Shown: in pieces, positions 25,003 through 32,957 of the stretch | How positions within the stretch are numbered: the stretch's first letter is position 1 | Layout of the letters: every line of letters starts with the position of its first letter | Assembly (NCBI GenBank): GCA_937912125.1 | Contig: CALDOK010000241.1 | Coordinates: 1 to 35,710, forward strand | From: an uncultured Pseudomonadota bacterium | GTDB lineage: Bacteria > Myxococcota_A > UBA796 > JAFGLY01 | Length of the DNA stretch: 35,710 bases | Reading direction: 5' to 3' | Notes under the pieces: model-generated | Database searches by the model: none | What the model saw: the letters and a program-made list of their open reading frames with translations, nothing else | What the model was told of the DNA's origin: nothing | Made by a program: the position numbers and the translations under genes

Positions 25003-26612
25003 CGGGAGAGTGCCTGCTGGATAGAGCGGTGGGCGCCCGCCCCCTGTTGTACCGCGGAGAGGGGGCGGACAGGCCGATACTTGCGGGTTTCAGTCGCCGG
25101 CAAGCTGCGCCTGCAGATGTTGGCGAGTCCGACGGAGAAGACGTGGTCGTCGTGCTCTCCGTCCTGGCCTTCGAGGCGACCATCGACCTCACGGAAGCAG
25201 GTCATCTCCCGGAGCATCTGCATGTCGGGGATGTCCAGAGCCCCTGCGTTGACGTCCGACTTCAGTGTCGAGAGCATCATCTCGCGGCTGCCACCGTTGG
25301 TGTTCCAGTCCTTCGGCTTGCCTGTGCTGTAGTCCCGCCACAGGTTGACGCCCTCGTTGTACAAGGTGCGGATGATGGTCTTGCCGACGGAGTTCCCCTC
25401 GACGAGCACCAGGGCGTTGTTGTAGACCTGGGCCAGTCGTCCGACCCGGCGGGCGAACTCGAGCTCGCCGCCGTGCTTGACCGCGAGCACTGCGCACAGG
25501 CGCCCGGCAGCGTCCAGGACCGACGCGACGGCGTAGTCGCCGCCGTTGGCCCAGCTGCCGTCGACGCCGATCGCATAGACCTGCCCGGCCTCTGGGCGCC
25601 TGTAGAACCGCAGTTCGCCGGTCGGGTTGCGGTGGGCCTGCCGGATCGTGATGACCTGGTTGAGCCACTCCAGATCGAACCAGCCCCCCTCCCACGCGAG
25701 GAACCCCTCGTCGATGTTGGACGGGTACTCCTTGCGAAAGTCGGCGAGGCCCATCCCCTTGGGGCCCCAGATTTTCTGGTGCCGCCAGTAGATGCGCCCG
25801 CGGCCGTCGACGGTCTCGGGGCTGAGGCCCACCGTCTCGGCGTACTCGGCCGCCGCACCGTCGGGCTCCCACCCAGGGGGCGGGCGGGTGTAGTAGTCGG
25901 GGTGCTCGTACCAGGCCCAGAAATTGACGCGGACGCTCTGGTCGCCGTCGGCCACAGCTCGGCGCGCGTTCTGCACGATCTCGGCGTACAGGGTGCCGGG
26001 CCCGGTCGGCGTCGAGATGATCCGTGTCGGCAGATTGTCGGGCAGGGTGGCCTGGATGGAGGCCCAGTTGACCCTGGCATTGGGCCATTTCCCCATCTCT
26101 TCTGCCACGACCTCGTGGTAGGTCCAGCTCTTCGCCTCCGACGAGCCGCCCACGGTCATGTGCGCGATGGCGGCGTCGTTCCGGTCGAAGTGGACGACGC
26201 CTTTGTTCTTGTTGACCCGCATCGGCGCGAAGCTGGCAAGGCCTCGTGGCAGGTGCCGGGAGAACACCTCGTACCGGTCGAGCGACGAGTCGGTGGTCGA
26301 CTGGTGGTTCGTCGCGACCAGGACACGGCGCGGTCCGGTCGCGCTGTGGCACTTCGTGGTCTGGTTGGCCCCCTCCTGAGTGGAGCGGCCAACCTGGCGC
26401 CCCTTCACGTCGACGACGAGCGTGATCTCGGGGTCCTCGTAGGCCTCCTGGGCCTGGAGCTGTAGAGGGTGCGGCTGGGAGAACGGGATGGGCTGCTGCT
26501 GCGGGTCCTTCGTCTTGATGTGCAGGCGGGACATGTACGCCCGCGCCCACACGGGGTCGTCGTTCACCCGCGCGAGGTACTCGTCCCAGCGTCCATGGAG
26601 GTCTTCATCCAC
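24999..26612 (-). CDS. terL: Terminase large subunit (packaging ATPase-nuclease)
   Basis: A 537-residue protein from GTG 26612, directly after the preceding stop. ATPase: a deviant Walker A, GRQVGRST (71-78, Arg where Lys is usual), a Walker B-like EVVAEEM (about 167-173) and a coupling motif STPTG (200-204). RNase H-like nuclease: GVDGSWANGGD with D351 and D359, VEGN with E405, and a terminal HDDH with D488/D489. The length is typical. It cuts and translocates DNA into the prohead through the portal. The neighbours, a small terminase candidate upstream and portal downstream, are canonical. The symbol is given because motifs and synteny agree; the packaging class (cos or pac) cannot be told from this. 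Confidence 0.93.
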   Translation of the reverse strand: MDEDLHGRWDEYLARVNDDPVWARAYMSRLHIKTKDPQQQPIPFSQPHPLQLQAQEAYEDPEITLVVDVKGRQVGRSTQEGANQTTKCHSATGPRRVLVATNHQSTTDSSLDRYEVFSRHLPRGLASFAPMRVNKNKGVVHFDRNDAAIAHMTVGGSSEAKSWTYHEVVAEEMGKWPNARVNWASIQATLPDNLPTRIISTPTGPGTLYAEIVQNARRAVADGDQSVRVNFWAWYEHPDYYTRPPPGWEPDGAAAEYAETVGLSPETVDGRGRIYWRHQKIWGPKGMGLADFRKEYPSNIDEGFLAWEGGWFDLEWLNQVITIRQAHRNPTGELRFYRRPEAGQVYAIGVDGSWANGGDYAVASVLDAAGRLCAVLAVKHGGELEFARRVGRLAQVYNNALVLVEGNSVGKTIIRTLYNEGVNLWRDYSTGKPKDWNTNGGSREMMLSTLKSDVNAGALDIPDMQMLREMTCFREVDGRLEGQDGEHDDHVFSVGLANICRRSLPATETRKYRPVRPLSAVQQGAGAHRSIQQALSR

Positions 26613-27116
26613 CTACGCCTCAGCGGGGCGCAGGTCGGTCACCCAGCCCGAACCCATGCCGGCCTCGATCTCCCTGCGCAGTTCCTCGGCGTCCTTGCCC
26701 GGCTCCCCTGCGAGCGCCCGGACAGCGGTGTAGAGCTTGAGGGCTGCGACGTCCCCCTCCTCCACCCGCACGGCGAGCTCGCGCCAGTAGGCCGCGTCCA
26801 GTCGCAGCAGGTCGGACCGGGTGAGCGCGGTGGACATCGGGAGGCCGTTGGCCCACCAGGCCAGGAAGCCAGGACGGTCCTCCCACTTGCGCCACTCGTC
26901 GGCGTACAGACGGTGACCGACCCACCGCATAGGGATGGTGGGGGGCGGCTCGGTCGCAGTGGCCGGACCGGTCGGGACCTGGACGTACCCGCCGGCAGCG
27001 TGGCGGATCACGTCGAGGAGCTCGGCCACGGATCGCCGCCGGGGGTCCCACGACAGCACCGTGGCCACAGCCCTCGCGCGCTCTTGTCGTCGCGTGGGCT
27101 TGTACGCACGGCTCAT
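26613..27116 (-). CDS. Terminase small subunit candidate
   Basis: A 167-residue helical protein, ATG 27116 in an ATGA overlap. The basic N-terminus (KPTRRQERARA) leads into a helical region compatible with DNA binding; a central Pro-rich linker and Trp-rich part (WRKWEDRPGFLAWW) are followed by a C-terminal helix pair (RELAVRVEEGDVAALKLYT and EELRREIEAG). Small terminases recognise the packaging site and recruit the large subunit. The call depends mainly on lying immediately upstream of terL and on size; sequence motifs are not decisive. Confidence 0.6.
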   Translation of the reverse strand: MSRAYKPTRRQERARAVATVLSWDPRRRSVAELLDVIRHAAGGYVQVPTGPATATEPPPTIPMRWVGHRLYADEWRKWEDRPGFLAWWANGLPMSTALTRSDLLRLDAAYWRELAVRVEEGDVAALKLYTAVRALAGEPGKDAEELRREIEAGMGSGWVTDLRPAEA

Positions 27117-27352
27117 CTTCGGCCGTACCGCGGCCACCGGGCGTTCAGCAGGGATCTGCGGTCGTCCGTGCAGCGGTCGGCGAACGCCTGCCGCGCCCCT
27201 ACGTGCGCCGGCGGGCCCACCCGCTGGTCGGGGACCTCCACCCAGGACGAGGCCTCGTGTGGCACCCCGACAGAGCACGCACCGCTGAAGCATCCGCACC
27301 GCACCGTCTCGTCCTTGACGACGTCATCGCAGCAGGTGCAACGCAGGCTCAT
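27113..27352 (-). CDS. Small Cys-rich protein, putative zinc binding
   Basis: A 79-residue protein with ATGA overlaps on both sides. The N-terminus has C5, C7, C8, C19, C21 and C26 in 22 residues, like a compact zinc knuckle. The rest is basic with RRSLLNARWPRYGRR at the end. It may assist DNA binding in packaging or regulation. I do not recognise the family. Confidence 0.6.
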   Translation of the reverse strand: MSLRCTCCDDVVKDETVRCGCFSGACSVGVPHEASSWVEVPDQRVGPPAHVGARQAFADRCTDDRRSLLNARWPRYGRR

Positions 27353-27834
27353 GCCTCACCTCGGCGGGCCGGCGCACACGGCAGCACCCGGACCTCCTCG
27401 ATGAACGACGCCTCGGTGATGGGGTCGACCACCACGACGCAGGTGGGGTAGTCGTACTCGAGGATGGCCTCGCGGATGTACCACGACGCCCGCTCGGCAG
27501 TGATGACGCCGTTGTTCCGCAGTCGACGGATGTAGGCCGACGACACGCCGAACGCAGCCCCGATGCGCGTCGGTCCCCACCCCGCCATCTCCCGCCCGTC
27601 AGCGGTCAGCCACCTGAGCAGCAGGACGCCGAGTTGTGTCGGCTCTGCGCGGCGGCGGCGCTGGCGTCGCCTCTCCACCGCTGCCTGGCGCGCCACGGTC
27701 CTGGCGTGAGCTTGCCGCGTGGCCTCACGCGCGGCCTCGCGCGCGGCCTTGCGCTCGGCCGCCATCTGGCGCTGCTGCTCGCGCCCGGATGCCGAGTCCT
27801 CTCGGGTGTCTACACTGGGCGATGCTGTCGACAC
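27349..27834 (-). CDS. Helix-turn-helix DNA-binding protein
   Basis: A 161-residue protein from GTG 27834, with GGAGGT 5 nt upstream. The N-terminal half is a very basic, Ala/Arg/Gln-rich helix (residues about 18-65), possibly a coiled coil or non-specific DNA contact. Residues about 80-115 contain GPTRIGAAFGVSSAYIRRL, a good helix-turn-helix match with the turn Gly at FGVSS. The C-terminus has VVVVDP and EVRVLPC. It sits just before the terminase genes, so a late-gene regulator or a packaging-site binder is possible. Confidence 0.66.
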   Translation of the reverse strand: MSTASPSVDTREDSASGREQQRQMAAERKAAREAAREATRQAHARTVARQAAVERRRQRRRRAEPTQLGVLLLRWLTADGREMAGWGPTRIGAAFGVSSAYIRRLRNNGVITAERASWYIREAILEYDYPTCVVVVDPITEASFIEEVRVLPCAPARRGEA

Positions 27835-28385
27835 TCGACCTCCACTACCTGGGGTGACGGGACCAGGGCGCGCGGCGCCACCCCCTCCAGCTCCAGCGCG
27901 ACGCGCGCCTGCACGGCCAGTCGCCCACCGCTCATGATGACCCGCCCGACCGCGTCGTAGTCACCAGCGCGGACGAGGCGCCGCAGGCGGCGCACCTGTG
28001 CCCCGTACTGGGTGCCGTGCCCTGCTGGGTACACGCGCCGACAGCGACGACAGGCGGGTAGCCCTTGGCCGTTGTCGGGCCAGTACAGGGTGCGCGCCCA
28101 TCCGCGACAACGGGATGCGGCTGGGCACGTCCAGGCCCAGCGACGTAGCGCGCCGTGCTGCCCCCGCGTCGCCTCGAGGCGCTGCCAGCCCGCGTCGTCA
28201 AGGCGGGCGTACACGACTGCCAGACTCCCATCCAAGGCGGCTACCCAGTGGACCACACGACCGCTGGATAGCCGCAGGCGTCCCTCGCCACGCCCGGTCG
28301 TCCTCGGATGGACATCGCGCTGCAGGCGGCCCACCACTTCGGCCACGGTGATCCGCGGTCGCAGCTCCTGGGGGGCCGCCGACAT
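27810..28385 (-). CDS. Zinc-ribbon domain protein of unknown function
   Basis: A 191-residue basic protein; ATG 28385 follows the previous stop with no gap. The middle part has TCPAASRC, then after about 20 residues PACRRCRRVYPAGHG. This paired-Cys arrangement, with a hydrophobic YWP segment between, resembles a conserved zinc ribbon seen in many uncharacterised phage and bacterial proteins. The C-terminus overlaps the next gene by 25 bp. A DNA- or RNA-binding accessory role is likely; nothing more specific can be said. Confidence 0.64.
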   Translation of the reverse strand: MSAAPQELRPRITVAEVVGRLQRDVHPRTTGRGEGRLRLSSGRVVHWVAALDGSLAVVYARLDDAGWQRLEATRGQHGALRRWAWTCPAASRCRGWARTLYWPDNGQGLPACRRCRRVYPAGHGTQYGAQVRRLRRLVRAGDYDAVGRVIMSGGRLAVQARVALELEGVAPRALVPSPQVVEVECRQHRPV

Positions 28386-29231
28386 CTACTTCTTCCGCGG
28401 GGTCCGCGGGGGCTGCTTCGTCTGGCGCTCCTCAGCCGCGCCCAGCTGCTCCTCCATGCGGGCGTCGAGCTCGCTGATCGGCGACTCCTTGGGCGTCTCC
28501 TCCGGGGCCGACGATCCCATCTCCACCATCGCCTCCAGGCGGGCAAGGCGCGCCAGCAGTTCGTCCCGGTCGGAGTAGGGCTCCATGCCGAGATCGGGCT
28601 GTGACCCCTTCCGCTCCTCGCCGAGGCTGCGGACAGCTTCGATCAGGCCGGCGTCGTGCGTCGAGCGCATGGGCATGCCGTCGACATCCGAGTAGACCAG
28701 CGGCGCCTTGCCGGACACCTCGATCAGGACGTAAGGAACGAAGAAGTGGCGCATCTTGCGCGCGATCGGGTTCACGCTCTGCTTGGCGTCCTGGCCGACG
28801 AATTCGCCGCGGACGTCGTGGTAGGTCCGGTACACCGCGTCGAACCCTGCGTACGCCAGGATCCATCGCCCGCTTCGACGGTGCGTCTTCTGGAACAGGT
28901 CTTGACGCAGCTGGGCCTGCACCATGTGCCACATGCGCCCCTTGGTCACCTTGCCCAAGAATCCCGCGGCGTGGGGGAGCCACATCCCCGTCACCACCTG
29001 ATGGCCTGCGGAACGACACCGCGCGATCTCCTCGGGGGTCGCGCGGTCCTGCGCCGCGATGAAGTCGGAGATCGCCCGATTGCCTACCTCCACGCACTCC
29101 TCGATGGTGTCGATCATGGGCGCGACAGCATCGGGAGCGTCGGCCCCCTCGGCCGTCGCCGCCGACCCTCGCATGCGCGCGAAGAGGTCCTGGAACGGCT
29201 CGCTGGTCTGGAGGCCTTGGTGGTCGTGCAT
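28386..29231 (-). CDS. Conserved-looking hypothetical protein with charged C-terminus
   Basis: A 281-residue protein, ATG 29231 with AGGGGTG a few bases upstream; longer in-frame starts would extend into the intergenic gap. Residues about 60-200 look globular (GFLGKVTKGRMWHMVQAQ, YAGFDAVYRTYHDVRGEF, FFVPYVLIEVSG). The C-terminal 80 residues are charged and helical (RDELLARLARLEAMVE) and end in a basic Pro-rich tail. It is the largest gene of the early block after the initiator, so a replication or recombination accessory is possible, but no motif supports a particular enzyme. Confidence 0.64.
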   Translation of the reverse strand: MHDHQGLQTSEPFQDLFARMRGSAATAEGADAPDAVAPMIDTIEECVEVGNRAISDFIAAQDRATPEEIARCRSAGHQVVTGMWLPHAAGFLGKVTKGRMWHMVQAQLRQDLFQKTHRRSGRWILAYAGFDAVYRTYHDVRGEFVGQDAKQSVNPIARKMRHFFVPYVLIEVSGKAPLVYSDVDGMPMRSTHDAGLIEAVRSLGEERKGSQPDLGMEPYSDRDELLARLARLEAMVEMGSSAPEETPKESPISELDARMEEQLGAAEERQTKQPPRTPRKK

Positions 29232-29315
29232 GGTCACCCCTGTGAGATGACCGAGCGTACCGTTGGCGGTGCTGTCGCGCAACCCAGCAGTATCAACACC
29301 TTGCGCGAGCGTCCT

Positions 29316-29627
29316 CTACGCGACAGCGACCACGCAGTAGGGGCACACATCCGGTGTCATGCACAGCAGCATCGGCACCATCCGCCGGTCGACCCACAGG
29401 ACGATGACGTGCTGGGGCACGCTGATCATGGGCGACGGGAACACGCGCGTCTTGCCGCGCCCGGCGCAGACGGGTGCCGTGTCGCCGCGGGCATCGGCCA
29501 CTGCCAGCAGGCCGGCGTACACCGGGGAGGCCACGCGCACCGTCCGCACGGACTCGAGGTCGACGGTGGCGCCCACGGCGTCAAGGAGGTCCTGGACGGA
29601 GAACAGGTCGAGGTCGTCGTCGGACAT
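29316..29627 (-). CDS. Small protein with C-terminal CX5CX2C motif
   Basis: A 103-residue protein from ATG 29627, with GAGGAG 6-7 nt upstream. The acidic N-terminus (SDDDLDLFSVQDLLDAVGA) is followed by a beta-rich body (HVIVLWVDRRMVPMLL). The C-terminus holds C-M-T-P-D-V-C-P-Y-C, a likely metal site or redox pair. The adjacent upstream gene ends with a closely similar motif, suggesting related or cooperating proteins. The function is unknown. Confidence 0.64.
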   Translation of the reverse strand: MSDDDLDLFSVQDLLDAVGATVDLESVRTVRVASPVYAGLLAVADARGDTAPVCAGRGKTRVFPSPMISVPQHVIVLWVDRRMVPMLLCMTPDVCPYCVVAVA

Positions 29628-29631
29628 GGGG

Positions 29632-29769
29632 CTACTCCTCGCCAGGTGGGCGGCAGGTGGTGCAGGTGTCAGGGTGCAGGCACACGTACAGTACGACCGG
29701 CAGCTGTCTCTTGGAGAGGTCCTCGACGGAGGCGTTGAGCGGGGCCAGTGTGAGGCTGCGGCGCTTCAT
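29632..29769 (-). CDS. 45-residue protein with C-terminal CX5CX2C motif
   Basis: A short gene from ATG 29769, overlapping the previous stop (ATGA) and ending 4 nt before the next start. The sequence has LPVVLYV, then C-L-H-P-D-T-C-T-T-C near the end. The motif matches the neighbour at 29316 (C-x2-P-D-x-C-x2-C). It may be a truncated paralogue or a small zinc-binding partner. Coding is supported by the tight overlaps. Confidence 0.58.
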   Translation of the reverse strand: MKRRSLTLAPLNASVEDLSKRQLPVVLYVCLHPDTCTTCRPPGEE

Positions 29770-30050
29770 CCTGCACCGTCCACCGTGAAGGTCCACCCGC
29801 CAGCGGCGAGCTCGGCCTTGATGCGCCCGCCGCCGAACCCGGCGTCCACGCGCTCGTCGCACCGCTCGTTGAACCGTCTCACCCACAGGCACACCTGCTT
29901 GTCGGTGAGCTGTGCGCCGACCCGGAAGGCGCGGCCGAGGTTGGACGGGGTCGCCCCCAGCAGGCGGGCTACCTGGGCCTTGGTGCCGTACCCGTGGTCG
30001 AGGTTGGCCGCGATGACGACGGCATCGAGCAGGTCCTTGGCGGGCGTCAC
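29766..30050 (-). CDS. Helix-turn-helix regulator candidate
   Basis: A 94-residue protein, GTG 30050 in a GTGA overlap. Residues about 23-50 (TKAQVARLLGATPSNLGRAF, then LTDKQVCLWVRRF) match a helix-turn-helix followed by a second helix, the layout of Cro- or YdaS-like repressors. The C-terminus is short and beta-like (GWTFTVDGAG). It could regulate the early block or the plus-strand lipoprotein operator. Target and mode are not shown. Confidence 0.62.
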   Translation of the reverse strand: MTPAKDLLDAVVIAANLDHGYGTKAQVARLLGATPSNLGRAFRVGAQLTDKQVCLWVRRFNERCDERVDAGFGGGRIKAELAAGGWTFTVDGAG

Positions 30051-30535
30051 GCGCCACCGACCTGGGCGGCGGCGTCGAGCCCGCGCAGCACAGTGGTCGC
30101 CCACATCTGGTACTCGCTCGTGACTACGTTCGCCTGGATGCAGGCATCGACCAGCTGTGAGGTGGTCAGCGGTCGGTCGCGCGGCCACTCCAGGACGAGG
30201 GCCAGTGCCCTGGCCTGCAGCGAGGCGTGCCGGGCCCGCCCCAGGCGGGTGGCGTTGTCGGCGCCGTTGTCACGGAGGATGCCCTGTACCTGGGTGCGGG
30301 CGTCGGCCAACCGCACCTCGCTGGGGGCCACGCGCTCGACGTAGCGGAGCAGCCGCGGGCCCCGCAAGTACAGGGTGGCCACGAGGCCCAGTTCGACGAC
30401 GGCATCGAGCCGCATCAGGTCGGGGACGGTGACCGGGATCTCGCCCGAAGGGAAGAGCGTCTCGACCCGGTCGATGGTGTCGGCCATATCGATCTCGCGG
30501 ATGACGTCCACGAGGTCGCAGGTGAGCAGGCGCAT
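30047..30535 (-). CDS. Hypothetical helical protein
   Basis: A 162-residue protein from ATG 30535, preceded by GGAGG at 6 nt; a GTG at 30565 overlapping the previous stop is an alternative start. It is mostly helical (DVIREIDMADTIDRVETL, then RHASLQARALALVLEW and TTSQLVDACIQANVV). No cysteines beyond two and no catalytic motif. Unknown, in the early block. Confidence 0.6.
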   Translation of the reverse strand: MRLLTCDLVDVIREIDMADTIDRVETLFPSGEIPVTVPDLMRLDAVVELGLVATLYLRGPRLLRYVERVAPSEVRLADARTQVQGILRDNGADNATRLGRARHASLQARALALVLEWPRDRPLTTSQLVDACIQANVVTSEYQMWATTVLRGLDAAAQVGGA

Positions 30536-30561
30536 CGGCGCCTCCGTGTGGTTGGCGGGGG

Positions 30562-30831
30562 TCACTGGACGCCCCGCAGGTGATCGTAGAGGCCGTCGGA
30601 GACGTGCTCTTCGGCGTCGTCGGTGTCCCATCCAGGGACGGTGCCGACATTGAAGCGCCGCCCGTCGGTGGTCTCGAGGATCTCCGCGGCGACGTCCAGG
30701 TGGCTGAGGCTCACGGTCCATCCGACGAGGGCGAGGACGCGCCCCATGTACCGTCGGACCTGGACCTCGGCGGCGGGGGTGTCTGCGATGACGCAGGCGT
30801 GGTCGAGCATGCCGTGGTCGAGGGGGGTCAT
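30562..30831 (-). CDS. Small hypothetical protein
   Basis: An 89-residue acidic protein whose ATG overlaps the previous stop as ATGA. It contains EVQVRRYMGRVLALVGWTVS and ends in DGLYDHLRGVQ. A compact alpha/beta fold is plausible. I do not recognise a family; coding is supported by coupling and codon bias. Confidence 0.58.
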   Translation of the reverse strand: MTPLDHGMLDHACVIADTPAAEVQVRRYMGRVLALVGWTVSLSHLDVAAEILETTDGRRFNVGTVPGWDTDDAEEHVSDGLYDHLRGVQ

Positions 30832-31379
30832 CGGCTTTCCCGGGCCGGCGCGATCGTGATGCCGGCGGCCTGCAGCTTCGCGACGAGGTCGTCGATCGCG
30901 ATGAGTTCCTCGTCGATGGAGCGACGGGCCCACGCCACCGCGCCGGCGGGCGGCTTCCCCGTCGAGATCGGGTCGCACGCGCTGGCGGCGTACCGCTCCA
31001 CATGCTCCTCGTAGCCTCCCTTGTCGTCGCGACGGGCGAGCCACACGTCGACAGAGGAGTAGCGGGCACAGACACCCACAGCGTCGCAGACGCTCTCGAG
31101 ACTGGCGCGGTGCAGGACGGTACTGGCGTCGTCGCTGTCGACAACGACGTCGTGGAAGTCGAGCGCGTCGAGCGCCTCCGTCGAGCGGAGCCACTCTTCG
31201 CCGTGCGTCTCCCGGCGGATGCCGAGCGTCTCACCGAAGGCGTCGACCTTCGGCCAGTCTTTCCCTCCCCACTCCCGCACGAACAGGGCGTAGGCACCCA
31301 TGCTGGGGGTGGTGGTGGTGCCGGTCGCGACCAGGATGGCCTCGAGGACCGGTAGGCTGATGGTGGCGGTGGTGGACAT
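30828..31379 (-). CDS. Hypothetical protein
   Basis: A 183-residue acidic protein from ATG 31379, with AGGAG 6-7 nt upstream. The first 60 residues are globular (YALFVREWGGKDWPKVDAFG), the middle is Asp/Val-rich, and the C-terminus is helical (RRSIDEELIAIDDLVAKL). The stop overlaps the next ATG. No motif suggests a function. Confidence 0.6.
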   Translation of the reverse strand: MSTTATISLPVLEAILVATGTTTTPSMGAYALFVREWGGKDWPKVDAFGETLGIRRETHGEEWLRSTEALDALDFHDVVVDSDDASTVLHRASLESVCDAVGVCARYSSVDVWLARRDDKGGYEEHVERYAASACDPISTGKPPAGAVAWARRSIDEELIAIDDLVAKLQAAGITIAPARESR

Positions 31380-31417
31380 GGGTTCTCCTGTGGGAGATTG
31401 GGAGATGGGGCCCGTCT

Positions 31418-31624
31418 CTATGCGTGCAGTCCGACCCGCCGCATACGGGCCGACACCAGCCGGGCCAGCGCGGCTACCTCGTAGTCGGTGAGGTCGTCGG
31501 TTCTCGCGTCTGCGGTACGCGCGCAGAGCGTCGTGAACTCGGCATCGGAGATCGGGCGCTTCCACGACTTGCCACGCTTGTCGGCGGCCTGTCGGTCGGC
31601 GACGGTGAAGATGGCTGCGTTCAT
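31418..31624 (-). CDS. Small hypothetical protein
   Basis: A 68-residue basic protein from ATG 31624, preceded by GGAAG. It contains RQAADKRGKSWKRPISDAEF and a helical C-terminus (DYEVAALARLVSARMRR). The helical tail could bind nucleic acid or a partner. No family is recognised. Confidence 0.55.
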   Translation of the reverse strand: MNAAIFTVADRQAADKRGKSWKRPISDAEFTTLCARTADARTDDLTDYEVAALARLVSARMRRVGLHA

Positions 31625-31692
31625 GGTGCTTCCTGCTGTGGGTGTCGGGCTCCGATGCCCTGCACCGAATCGCTGGATGCGACCCGTTGCAG

Positions 31693-31710
31693 GCCCCCGG
31701 AGCGGGGGGC
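31693..31710. other. GC-rich hairpin between two small genes
   Basis: GCCCCC (31693-31698) pairs with GGGGGC (31705-31710) around a 6-nt loop, just after the stop of the 128-residue gene on the minus strand. There is no T-run, so it is a weak terminator candidate at best and may be an attenuator or RNA-stability element. The 91-bp gap around it holds nothing else that I can see. Confidence 0.4.
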
Positions 31711-31715
31711 GCCAC

Positions 31716-32102
31716 TCAGTAGTGGTAGACGTCGCCGTCGATGACGACGATGGCCCCGTCGTTGGCGATGTCGTCCTGGGTGATCTCGGCGCCGTCGTAG
31801 CTGGCCGGGCAGAGCACCGTCTCGACGGTGGTGGACTCCCCCGCGATGCCGCGCAGCGGCACCGTGACGTCGACCAGTTGCAGGTCGGGGTCCTGCACCA
31901 CATCGACCGTCAGGCCGACGAAACGGACATCGTCGAACATGTCTTCGATGGCCTGCAGCGCGTCGGACGCTGCTTCGTCCGCCGCGGTCCGGTCGCTCCA
32001 GCGCTGCATCATGTAGTCGCCGAGGGCCTCGGCCGAGGTCCAGTCGGCGCCGTCGGGGGTGGTGACAGAGAGCTTGAAGGGGTGGTTGATCGTGGTCGTC
32101 AT
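31716..32102 (-). CDS. Hypothetical acidic protein
   Basis: A 128-residue protein from ATG 32102, with GGAG 7 nt upstream. It is very acidic and beta-rich in the second half (RFVGLTVDVVQDPDLQLVDV, then IVVIDGDVYHY). Strongly acidic small phage proteins sometimes mimic DNA, but nothing here shows that. A GC-rich hairpin follows the gene. Confidence 0.6.
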   Translation of the reverse strand: MTTTINHPFKLSVTTPDGADWTSAEALGDYMMQRWSDRTAADEAASDALQAIEDMFDDVRFVGLTVDVVQDPDLQLVDVTVPLRGIAGESTTVETVLCPASYDGAEITQDDIANDGAIVVIDGDVYHY

Positions 32103-32127
32103 GGTTGGCTCCGTTACGGGGTAGACT

Positions 32128-32559
32128 CTACTTCCATCCGACGATCTGGCGGACCAGAGCAGCGTGGGGCGCGTCGTTCGCGCTGTACGAGTGCCAGCGC
32201 GTGCTGTTCGCGCCGATGTTCGCGATCCCGATGTCGACCGAGCTGTGGATGGTCCCGCTCTTGCCGTACCGGTACACCGCCAGCTTGAACCAGATCGAGC
32301 CGCCGACATCTTCGCAGAACGTCTCGATGTACAGCGTGCGGTCGGTACGGGACTGCATCCGCTTCGAGCCGTCGGCGTTGACGCCGACCGCAACGCGATA
32401 GCTCGTGCCCCAGCCGGTGTCCTCGGCCCACTCGGGCTCCAGGCCCTTGGACTCGGCGCGGGCCAGCATACGGCAGGCGATCCTGTTGAGTTGCGGCACA
32501 CTAACATCAAACTTTTCGGCGGCGAGATGTGCAGTTGAGGTCGTGATTTTGGTCGACAT
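32128..32559 (-). CDS. Hypothetical protein
   Basis: A 143-residue protein. ATG 32559 is chosen over an in-frame start 14 codons upstream because GGAGG lies 7 nt before it. The N-terminus is helical (LAAEKFDVSVPQLNRIACRM); the rest is beta-rich with many aromatic residues (SIWFKLAVYRYGKSG). It is preceded by a 98-bp non-coding gap with an inverted repeat, so it may be the first gene of a transcription unit. Confidence 0.6.
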   Translation of the reverse strand: MSTKITTSTAHLAAEKFDVSVPQLNRIACRMLARAESKGLEPEWAEDTGWGTSYRVAVGVNADGSKRMQSRTDRTLYIETFCEDVGGSIWFKLAVYRYGKSGTIHSSVDIGIANIGANSTRWHSYSANDAPHAALVRQIVGWK

Positions 32560-32621
32560 CGTGGTGCCTCCGCTGCTGCTCAGCGCCCGGTGATACTCCA
32601 CCTATAACGGACGGAACCGCC

Positions 32622-32644
32622 AGTGGTAGTCCACGCAGACCACT
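32622..32644. promoter_or_regulatory. Inverted repeat in the largest gap of the early block
   Basis: AGTGGT (32622-32627) and ACCACT (32639-32644) are complementary, spaced by 11 bp. They lie in the 98-bp gap 32560-32657, 63-85 bp upstream of the start at 32559 on the minus strand. A TATAGG (minus strand, about 32603-32608) follows downstream. Together they could be an operator and a -10 element; no convincing -35 box is visible. Confidence 0.35.
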
Positions 32645-32657
32645 ATCCTGATCTCGG

Positions 32658-32957
32658 TCAGTTTCGTGCAGCGGCGCTGGACCCTGAGAGCGACGGCGAT
32701 ACCACAGCTTCCGGGGCACTGACAGCCCTGGGGCTGGTGGCCTCGACGACGGCGTCGACGACGACATCCCTCGCGGCCTCGTCGCACCCCTCCAGCGTGT
32801 ACGCGCAGCCCGGACCCTCCAGGTAGAGCTGCGCCGCCGACCCGTCGTAGGTCACACCCACGACCTGGCGCAGGTCCACCCACTGGTCGAGCAGCTGGCC
32901 TGACGAGCGCACCTGCCCCCTCGCCCAGGGGCCGCCAGCGATCAGGTGAGGGGACAT
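32658..32957 (-). CDS. Hypothetical protein
   Basis: A 99-residue protein from ATG 32957, 16 bp inside the preceding gene, with GAGGTG 6 nt upstream. It contains LLDQWVDLRQVVGVTYDG, then an acidic segment (CDEAARDVVVDAVVEA) and a Ser/Ala-rich tail. The function is unknown. Confidence 0.57.
   Translation of the reverse strand: MSPHLIAGGPWARGQVRSSGQLLDQWVDLRQVVGVTYDGSAAQLYLEGPGCAYTLEGCDEAARDVVVDAVVEATSPRAVSAPEAVVSPSLSGSSAAARN

Noticed and set aside
31693..31710. Intrinsic terminator after the 128-residue gene
   Set aside because: The stem is only 6 bp and no T-run follows; it is listed only as a hairpin.
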